64,000 nucleotides of DNA from CBDFGN01 sp965247065 (lineage in GTDB: Bacteria; Bacteroidota; Bacteroidia; Cytophagales; Cyclobacteriaceae), in the NCBI GenBank assembly GCA_965247065.1, contig CBDFGN010000005.1:62001-126000 (forward strand), read 5' to 3'. The position numbers and the translations under genes are program-made. Of the stretch, positions 21,305-30,673 are shown piece after piece. Every line of letters starts with the position of its first letter. The first letter of the stretch is position 1. The notes beneath the pieces are model-generated. The model saw only the letters and a list, made by a program, of their open reading frames with translations, ran no database searches and had not been told where the DNA came from.

Positions 21305-24300
21305 TTAATTTATGATTATCAGTTTTTTGAATGTTTCGTTTTTTGAGCCGTCCTCAAGTGACTGAAGTACAACCCGATATATGTAAATTCCTTCCTTGAC
21401 TTGGTCGCTCTGATAGCCGCGACCGTCCCATTCAATTGCCTCCAGGGTAGGAGGACTATCACTATATGAGTTCTTCAAGGATATAACCAGTTCGCCTTTC
21501 AAGTTGTATATGTCGACACTTAAAGCTAAATCCTCACCTTCCCGGTTATGACTGATTCTGAATTTGGTACTGGCGGAAAATGGGTTCGGATAGTTAATAA
21601 CGCTTTGAATGTCAATCTTAGCGCCTTCTCCCACGAAAAATTCCAAAATTTGTTCATTGGAGTTATTATGCGAGTCCCATGCCTTGAACCTGATGGTATG
21701 GCGCCCGGGTTCCAGGTCAGTAAAGGGGAATTCAACCCATCCTGAGGTGAAGTCGTCCAGGTCGGTAACAAAAAAATCATTCAGAATAAATTCGTGCTCA
21801 TCATCGAGGTAAGCTTTTATTTCCTGCCCAAATCCGATGTTCGTTATGTTGATGCCATTTTCATCCTGGATCCGGGCGAAAAGGGTTGTATTAGGGCCAG
21901 TCCAACCGCCGAATTGAAAACTTGGATCATCCATATAAAGGCTAATTTCTGGGGGTTCGGTGTCAATGGGTATATTCGGGTTGCTTCCTCCGATCAGGAT
22001 GTTCAAATTGGCCCCGTTTGCGTCCAGCAAAGAATCGCTGGCGTACATGCTGACTTTAGCTTGGTCCAAAGTGTAAGAGATATTTTTGGGAACTACGAAA
22101 TCAATTTCAAATTCTCCCGCGGTTACTGAAACCTGCCCTTTGAAGATTTTACTCTTTCGTTCAAGAAAAGTGACACTTGGACTCTCGTTACCGAAGGTGG
22201 TCATCTCGGAAGCCTTGTCAAAAATGGTGGCAATAAGGACACCAGAAAAATCTTTCATTACCTGACCATTGGCCTGTGTGATTTGACCTTCCAGTTTAAC
22301 CGTCTCAAGCGCTCGGAGATTGGTGGTTGAATCCGAAATGGGTGTTCCGTTGATCGAGGTTATGGAAATACTTTCCTTTGGATAGGTAAGCTTCATTGAG
22401 GGATCACCCAGTAGTGAAAAATTTCGATTAACGCTTCCGCTCAAGCTGTTGTTCTTGGTAAACTTCATGATATCTCCCAGGGTCTGATATTGGCCATTGA
22501 CCCTTTCAAAAAGCGTGCTCATCAAGGCGGTATTCAGCTGGAAATTGGTGTTGGAAAAAACCGGCCGAGCTGTGGTTATCAAGGCAATGGCCCCTCCTTT
22601 TGGGTTGGTCACCAGTAGCTCCCCACCTGATCGGCGATTAGGATCATCATGCCGTCCAAATTCACATGTTGCGGTGACGAAAAGGGGTAATTGATCCCGG
22701 TTTTTATATTCTTTGATGGTTTGGAGATCGAGAATGCCCTCTTGCGCCCAACCCGTTTCTCCTCCGTGGCCGATGAAGTTTACCATCAAAACCCCATTTT
22801 CTACCGCGTTATTAAGTTCCTCATTGAGATCAGGAACTATTTCTCCCTTAGGCGTGGGAATTTGCTGAAAGGCATCCATATACAATTTCTTGATATCGAA
22901 TTCGCTATGGGCCGTGTCAACCAAGGTGGCTAATTTCTCGGCATCCCGCTGATGTATGTTTACATCTCCATCATCAGCTACAAAAACCACTTGATTCCGC
23001 CAATCTCCAACGGATTTGGGATTGTTGGTATAGTTGAGGATCTTAGTAACCACTTCCTTGGCTTCCTTTGCATCCACTACCGGCAACCGGCCGATCCCAA
23101 TGTCCATTATGTGGTCTCCTTGCCGGGATTCTTCCCATAACCCTTCGTCCTGATCCAGGAATCCATAATAATCGTCTGAAGAAAAGCTAAAAATAGGATG
23201 TAAGCTGTTCCTTGATTCATATATGGGTACCAGGTTTTTCTCCCCTGGCAGGTATTCCTTATAATCGTAAGAGCCCTTTCCAAATAACAAAAGATACTTT
23301 AAGCCTCCGGCTCCGCCTCCCTTCTCATATAAATGCCTCATGTAATCGCGAATGGCAGTCAGATCCTGGGCACCGGAAGCGAACTCATTATAGATCTCGG
23401 TTGTGGTAGCTACCTTGACCGAGAGACCGTCATTCGACGTTCTGAACGTGGCCAGCCGCTGAGCTTCTAATAACAGGCTGGGGTGGGTAACGACCACCAT
23501 ATCCACCACTCCGGCGCCTCGAAGGTTTTGATTGGGTACGTTTCCTTTGAAAAACGGAACTTTTCCACTCGATGGAATGAAGGCAATGAATTCCTTCAAC
23601 TCTTGAGTACTAACCCCAAAACGAGCCTTGTCCCCGGCTGTGGCGGCATCTTGCTTGGCCGGCAGAAGAGGATCACTGATATCCCAAATTAGTGCTTCAG
23701 AGCTAAATTGGCTGATTTCAAAGGTGGACTGATCATTCTTAAGGCTGGATCTGGACCTGAAGGTCAACTGGTCCTCCTCGAGTGCCAATTGTCGGGACGC
23801 TGTTATGAACAGGAAGTTCAGATACCCAAGAGAACGCGCCGTCGTCAGCCTTTCATACTCCAAACCAACTATTAGCTCATCACCAGTGATGGAGATCTCA
23901 TCGCTGGTGATCCGGAAGGTATCAATGCTGTTGGTTCCTTTGAGTGAATAGGTTCCTGCGTCCACTTTTTGAATGGGTAGCTCACCGATGGGCTGATTGT
24001 TCATGCTTACATTGAACTTGGCAGCTCCAAAGGATTGGCCTACGACGGAGGCTATTAATTGAATAGCACTTCCTGGAGTGATTTTGGAGATCGAAAATAA
24101 GAAATCCTGAGTCAGGATGAAGTCAAACTTCTCGCCGTACCATTCCCTGCCAGATCCCGGACTTAAGACTTTGACCCGATCATCTTCATGGGACACATAA
24201 TAATCGTAATCGTTGATCAAAGGAAAACTTGTTCCTTGATTCTGGTTTTGCCCGATCCTTAGCCCGGGTGAATTTGAAACTGTGACAAAGTAGAAAGTCG

Positions 24301-24730
24301 TATCGGAATACAAGTTCTTTTGGTAGAAAAAATCGTTTGCTGCGGGGTCATACTCGTACCGGTCGGCTCCCTGGCCATAGAACAATAGGTAATCTTGAGG
24401 GTCAAATACCCCATCATCCTCCCCAACCATTTGAATGGCGTTTTCGATAAGATCCTGAGGCCTGGGATCACTGTTCGCTTGAGGGAGCATGCCTCCCCCG
24501 TTTCCATATATCCTTAGATTCCGAGGATCAAAATCCTCAGGATCGAGGCCTGCATTTTGAAGAAATTCAAAATCCAGTCGGTGGACTCCGTACTCTACTA
24601 CTCCAATTTTGATCCAGGGGCCCTGGGACAGTATGCTATTTGTCGGGTTTTGCGAGAATGCTAATCCGGGCCAGCATCCCACCAGCACAAACGCCACCAA
24701 ACTCCAGATCCAAATTCCGGGTACTATCAT
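21305..24730 (-). CDS. porU: Type IX secretion sortase PorU
   Basis: A 1141-residue C25 (gingipain-like) cysteine peptidase. The catalytic His is in NFIGHGGETGWA near residue 655 and the catalytic Cys in FVTATCEFGRHD near 689, followed by GGAIALITTARPVF. An N-terminal signal sequence is present. The last about 95 residues (NYPNPFSASTKFRISHN, then GIYIYRVVL) form the immunoglobulin-like C-terminal domain typical of type IX proteins. PorU removes C-terminal sorting signals of cargo and attaches cargo to the cell surface. Next come porV and the M16 homologue on the same strand. A TAAATTTG box lies 46 bp upstream of the start. Confidence 0.95.
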   Translation of the reverse strand: MIVPGIWIWSLVAFVLVGCWPGLAFSQNPTNSILSQGPWIKIGVVEYGVHRLDFEFLQNAGLDPEDFDPRNLRIYGNGGGMLPQANSDPRPQDLIENAIQMVGEDDGVFDPQDYLLFYGQGADRYEYDPAANDFFYQKNLYSDTTFYFVTVSNSPGLRIGQNQNQGTSFPLINDYDYYVSHEDDRVKVLSPGSGREWYGEKFDFILTQDFLFSISKITPGSAIQLIASVVGQSFGAAKFNVSMNNQPIGELPIQKVDAGTYSLKGTNSIDTFRITSDEISITGDELIVGLEYERLTTARSLGYLNFLFITASRQLALEEDQLTFRSRSSLKNDQSTFEISQFSSEALIWDISDPLLPAKQDAATAGDKARFGVSTQELKEFIAFIPSSGKVPFFKGNVPNQNLRGAGVVDMVVVTHPSLLLEAQRLATFRTSNDGLSVKVATTTEIYNEFASGAQDLTAIRDYMRHLYEKGGGAGGLKYLLLFGKGSYDYKEYLPGEKNLVPIYESRNSLHPIFSFSSDDYYGFLDQDEGLWEESRQGDHIMDIGIGRLPVVDAKEAKEVVTKILNYTNNPKSVGDWRNQVVFVADDGDVNIHQRDAEKLATLVDTAHSEFDIKKLYMDAFQQIPTPKGEIVPDLNEELNNAVENGVLMVNFIGHGGETGWAQEGILDLQTIKEYKNRDQLPLFVTATCEFGRHDDPNRRSGGELLVTNPKGGAIALITTARPVFSNTNFQLNTALMSTLFERVNGQYQTLGDIMKFTKNNSLSGSVNRNFSLLGDPSMKLTYPKESISITSINGTPISDSTTNLRALETVKLEGQITQANGQVMKDFSGVLIATIFDKASEMTTFGNESPSVTFLERKSKIFKGQVSVTAGEFEIDFVVPKNISYTLDQAKVSMYASDSLLDANGANLNILIGGSNPNIPIDTEPPEISLYMDDPSFQFGGWTGPNTTLFARIQDENGINITNIGFGQEIKAYLDDEHEFILNDFFVTDLDDFTSGWVEFPFTDLEPGRHTIRFKAWDSHNNSNEQILEFFVGEGAKIDIQSVINYPNPFSASTKFRISHNREGEDLALSVDIYNLKGELVISLKNSYSDSPPTLEAIEWDGRGYQSDQVKEGIYIYRVVLQSLEDGSKNETFKKLIIIN

Positions 24731-24775
24731 TATCAGGAACCGCTGATTCCTTTAGAAATCAAACGCTTTCACCAT

Positions 24776-24783
24776 CAAATTTA
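24776..24783 (-). promoter_or_regulatory. Putative -7 box for porU-porV-M16
   Basis: TAAATTTG on the minus strand fits TAnnTTTG and lies 46 bp before the porU start. No -33 TTTG at the usual distance is clear (a TTTG lies 27 bp upstream), so the call is tentative. Confidence 0.35.
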
Positions 24784-24853
24784 TTTAAACTGTGTCGAAA
24801 TTATTAACACCAAATTGCAGCGAATAATTGCTTTAACGTGAAATTAAGGTGGG

Positions 24854-25552
24854 TTAGGGGGTCGTGACGTTCCGTTTCAGGAAGGACAAAATTAAGTATA
24901 AAATTAGAATTAAGGGAATGGAGGGAACTTTAAATACAACCACCAATCCCAAGCTAAGGGCCAGGAATATGATCTCCTCCCGGTTGGAGGACCAGCTCCG
25001 GCTTTTGAACTTGAATGCCATGAGCCTAACGTTGCTGACCAGCATGAACGACAGGAATATGGATAGAAAAACCAGTAGCTGGGGACTTTTTATCCAGTCC
25101 GAAACCAGGCCTTCCCCCAGTGCGATGTAAGGCAAAGAACTTACTAGTATTGCATTAGCCGGGGTCGGCAAACCAATGAATGAGTTGCTTTGCCGAATGT
25201 CTATATTGAATCGAGCCAATCTAATGGCTGAAAAGGCGACCACCGTAAACGACACGTAAGGTAGGTAGACCCCCGAAGATGAAACTTCCAGCATTTGGAA
25301 TAGAATTACCGATGGAAGGAGGCTGAAAGTGATCATATCTGCCAGGGAATCAAGCTCTTTGCCAATTTCTGACTGAACCTTTAGAATACGAGCGGACATC
25401 CCATCCAAAAAGTCAAGCAGGGCCCCGACCCAAATCATAATTGCACCCTCGATCAGGTTTCCCTGAAATACCTGAACAATTCCCAAGCAGCCACTAATAA
25501 GGTTGCAGATGGTAAGAAAATTAGGAATATGCTTCTTGATAACCTTCAACAA
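24854..25552 (-). CDS. pssA: CDP-diacylglycerol-serine O-phosphatidyltransferase
   Basis: It makes phosphatidylserine from CDP-diacylglycerol and serine in the inner membrane, the first step to phosphatidylethanolamine. The CDP-alcohol phosphatidyltransferase signature DGx2ARx8Gx3Dx3D is complete: DGMSAR, eight residues, GKELDSLADM near residues 49-72. About eight hydrophobic segments are present and length (232) is normal for the bacterial type II enzyme. It is 8 bp downstream of the MBL hydrolase gene on the same strand, so probably co-transcribed. A phosphatidylserine decarboxylase is not in the window. Confidence 0.93.
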   Translation of the reverse strand: MLKVIKKHIPNFLTICNLISGCLGIVQVFQGNLIEGAIMIWVGALLDFLDGMSARILKVQSEIGKELDSLADMITFSLLPSVILFQMLEVSSSGVYLPYVSFTVVAFSAIRLARFNIDIRQSNSFIGLPTPANAILVSSLPYIALGEGLVSDWIKSPQLLVFLSIFLSFMLVSNVRLMAFKFKSRSWSSNREEIIFLALSLGLVVVFKVPSIPLILILYLILSFLKRNVTTP

Positions 25553-25560
25553 CTTGAGAA

Positions 25561-26208
25561 TCAGGACCCCTCTCCAACAAAAGGATTATTGGCCTTTTCA
25601 TAGCCAACAGTGGTTTCGGGACCGTGGCCGCAGTAAACAGTGGTATCGTCATCTAAACTAAAAACTTTGGATCTAATATTGTCGATTAGCGCATCATGAT
25701 CTCCTCCAGGGAGATCGGTTCGTCCTATGCTATTTCGAAAGAGCACATCGCCTCCAATACAAATGTTCTGCTCGGCATTGTAAAGCATAATATGGCCGGG
25801 GGAATGTCCTGGTACCAGAAGGATTTTTAGCTTTACGTTTCCAACTTCTAGCTCATCCCCTTCCTCCAGGAAATGTTCGGCTGCCGCTGGTTGATAGCCA
25901 GGAAAACCATAGTTGGATGCATAACTGGCAACCGATTTGAGCATGGGCTCTTCGTCTCGGTGAATGGTCAACGGTACGTTGTAAGTGTTCTTGATGAACT
26001 GGTTACCTAATACGTGATCAATATGGCAATGGGTGTTGACAAGGCCGATAACTTTCAAATTCTGGTCAGTGACATACGAAACGAGTTCTTCCTGCTCCAA
26101 AGGCTCATAACATCCCGGATCAATGACAAGGCATTCTCCAGAATCTTCATGAACCACAAATGTATTTTCCATAAATGCTCCGAAGCAGAACGATTTGATA
26201 TGAATCAT
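25561..26208 (-). CDS. MBL-fold hydrolase, glyoxalase II-like
   Basis: A 215-residue metallo-beta-lactamase-fold enzyme. The zinc motif NTHCHIDHVLG lies near residues 58-68, the second ligand site LVPGHSPGHIMLY near 130-142, an Asp ligand in IGGDVLFRNSIGRTDLPGGD near 152-171, and a final His in VYCGHGPETT near 197. The pattern, including GRTDLPGGD, is that of the YcbL/GloB-like family of thioester hydrolases. Cytosolic. Substrate is unproven. It precedes pssA by 8 bp and is divergent from the FAD oxidoreductase gene (50 bp between starts). Confidence 0.9.
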   Translation of the reverse strand: MIHIKSFCFGAFMENTFVVHEDSGECLVIDPGCYEPLEQEELVSYVTDQNLKVIGLVNTHCHIDHVLGNQFIKNTYNVPLTIHRDEEPMLKSVASYASNYGFPGYQPAAAEHFLEEGDELEVGNVKLKILLVPGHSPGHIMLYNAEQNICIGGDVLFRNSIGRTDLPGGDHDALIDNIRSKVFSLDDDTTVYCGHGPETTVGYEKANNPFVGEGS

Positions 26209-26258
26209 AGAATGCTCAACTTAGTTTCACTGCTAATTTAGGGGAAATCCCAGAACTC

Positions 26259-27335
26259 GTGCCAAGCAACAATACTAAAGTGGATTACCTGATCGTCGGA
26301 TTGGGAATTGCCGGTTTATCCCTTGCTTACCAGTTAATTAAGAGAGACAAGAAGATCATTGTCTATGACTCATGGCAAAAAAACTCTTCCTCTCGGGTGG
26401 CCGCCGGGATGTACAATCCAATAACCGGAAGAAGGATGGTCAAGACCTGGAAGGCTGATCTCGTTTTTCCCTATCTCTTGGACTTTTATCTTGAATTGGA
26501 AAGTCTGCTTGGGGCGAAGATCATACATCACGTAGGAATTTATCATCCCTTCAAGTCCCTCAGGGAACAGAACGACTGGGAGTCAAGAATGGGTGCTGAC
26601 CAAAGCGATGTTTTTGGTTGTACTGTTGTCAGGACATCACAGTATCCTCAATTCGAGCTAGATCCTCACGGCGGCACGGTGATCCCCCTTTCAGGATTCG
26701 TTGATCTGCCTCGGCTAATGCTAGGATTTCGGGATTTTCTTAGATCGCGAAAGCTAATTGTGGAGGAAAAACTCGATCCGAACCGGTTGGAGTTGGAAAA
26801 CGGCCGGGCCATATATCAAGGAATTTCTGCCCGGAAAATTTTGTTCTGCGACGGGATAGAAAGTGCAGGGGGGGAATTATTTAACTGGCTTCCTCTGCAT
26901 CCGGTCAAGGGTGAGATCCTAACTATCCACTCGGATGCCGGGCTGGATCGAATCATAAATCGAGGGGTTTTTATACTACCTCAAGGTAACGATAAGTACA
27001 AAATTGGAGCAACCTATAACTGGGAGGATACGTCTTATAATACCACGGATTCAGCTCGATTGGAGTTGATTCTAAGGCTTAATCAACTTGCAGAACTCAG
27101 GTATGAGGTGGTGGATCAGGTGGCGGGCATCAGGCCAACGTCGCGGGACCGTCGTCCCTTTATTGGAATCCATCCTGAATTCGAACAAATTGGAGTTTTT
27201 AATGGTTTAGGAACCAAGGGTGTATCTCTGGCGCCATACTTTTCAGATCATTTCATAGATAGCCTGGAACAGGGTTCTGAGCTGGATGCAGAAGTCAATA
27301 TTAGTCGATATTTTTCGTTATATTCCAGACAATAA
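26259..27335 (+). CDS. FAD-dependent oxidoreductase, DAO family
   Basis: A 358-residue flavoprotein of the D-amino-acid oxidase/glycine oxidase superfamily. The N-terminal dinucleotide-binding motif is DYLIVGLGIAGLSLAYQL (about 9-26), followed by an acidic residue after the second strand (KIIVYDS). A C-terminal FAD contact GIRPTSRDRRPFIG lies near residues 290-303, and GLGTKGVSLAPY near 320-331. The start is GTG at 26259. The substrate is unknown; an amine or amino acid is likely from the family. Its 3' end is separated by 19 bp from the preferred start of the propeller-barrel gene. Confidence 0.88.
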   Translation: MPSNNTKVDYLIVGLGIAGLSLAYQLIKRDKKIIVYDSWQKNSSSRVAAGMYNPITGRRMVKTWKADLVFPYLLDFYLELESLLGAKIIHHVGIYHPFKSLREQNDWESRMGADQSDVFGCTVVRTSQYPQFELDPHGGTVIPLSGFVDLPRLMLGFRDFLRSRKLIVEEKLDPNRLELENGRAIYQGISARKILFCDGIESAGGELFNWLPLHPVKGEILTIHSDAGLDRIINRGVFILPQGNDKYKIGATYNWEDTSYNTTDSARLELILRLNQLAELRYEVVDQVAGIRPTSRDRRPFIGIHPEFEQIGVFNGLGTKGVSLAPYFSDHFIDSLEQGSELDAEVNISRYFSLYSRQ

Positions 27336-27354
27336 CAAGATAGGTGGTTGTGAG

Positions 27355-30300
27355 ATGAGTCATTGGAAGGTCCTTGTAATTTTTTCAGCTTTTTTAGTTT
27401 TTAGCCAGCCAGCGCAGAGCCAAGATAATCTTGATAGATTTGGTAAAAACCGTCTCCAATTCAAAGATTTTAACTGGAGGTTCTACAGCACGGACAACTT
27501 CGATATCTATTTCTACGATGGGGGCAATGAGAACGCTAAGAATGCGGTCGCCTACCTGGAAGAGGAATTTGAGAGCATTACTGAGGTTTTGGGATATGCT
27601 CCTTACAACAAGACCAAGATCTTTCTCTACAACTCGATCACTGATCTTCAGCAAAGTAACATAGGTGTAAATGAAAAGACCTATACCATCGCTGGTCAGA
27701 CCAACTTTGTCAAGTCTCAAGTTGAAATAGCCTTCCCTGGTAGCCTGTCGGAGTTTAAGCGGGTGCTGAAGTTGGATGTCACGAGAATGTTGATTAATGA
27801 CATGATGTTCGGTGGCAGCTTATCGGATATGTTCCAGAATTCCTATTTGCTCACTTTGCCTCGGTGGTTCATTGAGGGCGCTGCTCATTATGTCGCATAT
27901 GGTTGGAGCGTAAATATGGACGATTACGTAAGGGATCTTTTGGGCAAAAATGACTTCAAAAAGCTAACAAAATTCTCCGGGAACGATGCGACGATTGTTG
28001 GGCAGTCCATCTGGAATTACATTGGCGAGAATTACGGACGTAGCAACATTTCCAACATTCTGAACCTGACTCGGATCATCCGGAATGAGGAGAACAGTGT
28101 TGCCAACACCTTGGGACTGCCATTTCGCCAGTTCATATTTGACTGGCAATTCTACTATAAGGGAATGGCAGAACAAATCAAGCAAAACTATATCACCCCC
28201 CGGGATAGCAACGCGATCAGAAAGAAAAATCCCAGAGATCTTGTTTATGCAAATCCAAAGATCAGTCCAAATAGTCGTTACTTGGCTTTCTCCGGGAATG
28301 CAAATGGAAAGTACAATATCTACGTTAGGGACTTGCTGAGCAAGGAGGAGGCCAAAGTCTATACTGGCGGGTATAAGGTAATCGATCAGCCGGTGGATTA
28401 TGAAATTCCAGTTATGGAATGGAGAGACAATAATACCCTGGCGTTCATAAGCCCTAAGTTTGGAAAGCTGAACTTATGGCTCTTCGATCTACCCTCCAAA
28501 ACAAAACAAAAGAAAAGCCTCGCTAGATTCAATCAGATCAAAGATTTTGATTTTTCCCAGAACGGCCGATTGATCGTTCTAAGTGGAGATTTGAAGGGGC
28601 AGAACGATCTATTTCTTCTTAGCATGAGAAGAAATGCAGTCAAGCGACTGACCAATGATATTTTTGATGACCTTGGACCCAAATTTATTCCAAACACCAC
28701 GGCCATCGTATTCAGTTCCAACCGTGGAACGGACTCGTTGCAAAACCTATCAAGGAATATTGAATCTGCCGATGAGAACTTCGATATTTATCTGTATGAT
28801 TTGGATACGACAACAACGACTCTGGTAAATCTTACCAGAACCGTAAGCAAGGACTTCCAAGCTCACCCATTTGGACTCGATTTTTATTACCTAAGTGATC
28901 AAAAAGGGATTTTCAACCTTTACCGGTACACTACATCAGACAGCATATTCTCTCAGGTCACCAACTACGACAACAGTATTCATCAGTTTGATATCAGCGA
29001 AAAAACCAATACACTGGTTTATACCATGATCAGCAATGGTAATGACAATATCTTTGTGGAAAGGAATTTTAACTTTAACCAAACTATTTTCACTCCGCAG
29101 ACCAAACGACAAAGCATACTCCAGGCCAAACTTCTTTCGAATCGCCTGAAATCGCCCGCGATAAAATTGCAAATTGGTTCTCCTGTCCGGGAGCCACAGA
29201 AAGAGGAAACCCTGGTAGAGGACGGGTCCTTAGCCGATCTGATTGATAGCCTTACTTTTGAAACTTTAGAGGATGAGGTCCTGCAGCCTTCAGAGGATAT
29301 TGAAATAATAGATACCGAAATAATAGATACTGACAACTACGTTTTTGATACGGAGCAAGATGAAGATTCGGATGCACCCACATTTCTGGAGAACTATCGT
29401 CGAAGTCAAAAGGAAAGGGCTGTAACCGGCCCTTTCGGCTACAGGTCCCGGTTTAGTGCTGATAACATAGTGACCTCATGGGTGATCGATCCTCTGTTGG
29501 GCTTCGGGATAAAGCTGGAAACCCAAATGAACGACATTCTGGAGAACCATAAGTTCTATGGAGGAATTCTGGCCACTTCCGATCTGAAGAGTGGGGACGT
29601 TTTTGCCGAATATCAGTTCTTGAAATACATGGTGGACTATAATGCCCGGTTCGATCGTAATGTTATTTTCATCCAGGAGGACCAAGCTTTGCAAAAGTAC
29701 ACTCTGAATCAAATGGAGGTTGGAGCATCGCTGCCATTGAGCGTCACCTCCCGGGTTTCGGCAAGTCCATTCTATGCGTTTACGAAGTTCCATGATCTTG
29801 ATCCGGATGTGCTTAGGTCCAATCCAATTTCCCCGCCTACTAATAATGCCGACCCTAAAATCAGGTCTAATTATCACTATCTTGGGTTAAAACTAGGTTT
29901 TGTTTTCGACAACACTGTAACCAAAGGGTTAAATATCATTGATGGATCGAAGGCCAAAGTGGAGTTTACGCACTATGAAGGCATCACCCAAAGTAAAACC
30001 AGCTTTTCCAATTTTAACCTGGATGCCCGCCATTATCAGAAGATTCATAGAGAATTGATATTCGCGACAAGATTGTATTACGGAAGGTTCTTCGGACGTA
30101 ATACCAAGGACTATCTGTTAGGTGGCATGGACAATTGGCTATTCAACAAAACCGACAACATAGGCCAGGGGGATCCGTTAACATTTGAAACGTATAAAGA
30201 TAACAGTAACATTCTGTTCGCCCAGTTCATCACTCCGCTGAGAGGGTTTAACTATAATAAGTTCAATGGCGAGAACGTGCTGCTCTTTAACGCCGAACTG

Positions 30301-30636
30301 AGGTTCCCGATAATAAGGTATTTCCATCGAGGTCCCATTTCTTCAAATTTACTGAGAAACCTTCAACTGGTTGGTTTTTATGATCTAGGTTCAGCCTGGA
30401 CTGGTAATACTCCCTTCGCTACAGAAAACAGCCTGAATACGATTGTAATCAACCAAGAAAACTCGCCATTTCAAGCCAGGATAAAGAATTTTAATAATCC
30501 TTGGTTGTACAGCTACGGAATGGGAGTTCGAACCGTGCTATTGGGCTATTACATGAAATTTGACTTGGCTTGGCCAGTTGAAAATTACGAAGTCGGTTCG
30601 CCTAAGTTCTATGTAACCCTGGGTTACGACTTCTAG
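27355..30636 (+). CDS. Outer-membrane protein with degenerate peptidase domain, PD40 propeller and BamA/D15-like barrel
   Basis: About 1093 residues from ATG 27355, which starts the clear signal peptide MSHWKVLVIFSAFLVFS and ends at AQSQ; an earlier in-frame start (27286) overlaps the upstream gene and adds 23 residues before the signal peptide. After the signal, about residues 30-260 resemble a gluzincin-like domain (LPRWFIEGAAHYVAYGW fits the third-ligand helix) but the expected HExxH position reads DVTRM, so it is probably inactive. A WD40-like/PD40 propeller follows (about 280-590; SPNSRYLAFSGNANGKYNIY and repeats), then an acidic linker with a duplicated EIIDT motif, then a C-terminal beta-barrel (about 720-1093; EYQFLKYMVDYNARF, FNAELRFPIIRY, VTLGYDF ending in Phe) like BamA/surface-antigen proteins. 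Role unknown, perhaps outer-membrane assembly. Confidence 0.85.
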   Translation: MSHWKVLVIFSAFLVFSQPAQSQDNLDRFGKNRLQFKDFNWRFYSTDNFDIYFYDGGNENAKNAVAYLEEEFESITEVLGYAPYNKTKIFLYNSITDLQQSNIGVNEKTYTIAGQTNFVKSQVEIAFPGSLSEFKRVLKLDVTRMLINDMMFGGSLSDMFQNSYLLTLPRWFIEGAAHYVAYGWSVNMDDYVRDLLGKNDFKKLTKFSGNDATIVGQSIWNYIGENYGRSNISNILNLTRIIRNEENSVANTLGLPFRQFIFDWQFYYKGMAEQIKQNYITPRDSNAIRKKNPRDLVYANPKISPNSRYLAFSGNANGKYNIYVRDLLSKEEAKVYTGGYKVIDQPVDYEIPVMEWRDNNTLAFISPKFGKLNLWLFDLPSKTKQKKSLARFNQIKDFDFSQNGRLIVLSGDLKGQNDLFLLSMRRNAVKRLTNDIFDDLGPKFIPNTTAIVFSSNRGTDSLQNLSRNIESADENFDIYLYDLDTTTTTLVNLTRTVSKDFQAHPFGLDFYYLSDQKGIFNLYRYTTSDSIFSQVTNYDNSIHQFDISEKTNTLVYTMISNGNDNIFVERNFNFNQTIFTPQTKRQSILQAKLLSNRLKSPAIKLQIGSPVREPQKEETLVEDGSLADLIDSLTFETLEDEVLQPSEDIEIIDTEIIDTDNYVFDTEQDEDSDAPTFLENYRRSQKERAVTGPFGYRSRFSADNIVTSWVIDPLLGFGIKLETQMNDILENHKFYGGILATSDLKSGDVFAEYQFLKYMVDYNARFDRNVIFIQEDQALQKYTLNQMEVGASLPLSVTSRVSASPFYAFTKFHDLDPDVLRSNPISPPTNNADPKIRSNYHYLGLKLGFVFDNTVTKGLNIIDGSKAKVEFTHYEGITQSKTSFSNFNLDARHYQKIHRELIFATRLYYGRFFGRNTKDYLLGGMDNWLFNKTDNIGQGDPLTFETYKDNSNILFAQFITPLRGFNYNKFNGENVLLFNAELRFPIIRYFHRGPISSNLLRNLQLVGFYDLGSAWTGNTPFATENSLNTIVINQENSPFQARIKNFNNPWLYSYGMGVRTVLLGYYMKFDLAWPVENYEVGSPKFYVTLGYDF

Positions 30637-30673
30637 CTTTCACCCTGCCTATTCTAAGCAAAAGATTTCCATT

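Noticed and set aside
27286..27354. Extended N-terminus of the propeller-barrel protein
   Set aside because: It overlaps the upstream FAD oxidoreductase and would place 23 extra residues before a clear signal peptide; ATG 27355 is preferred.
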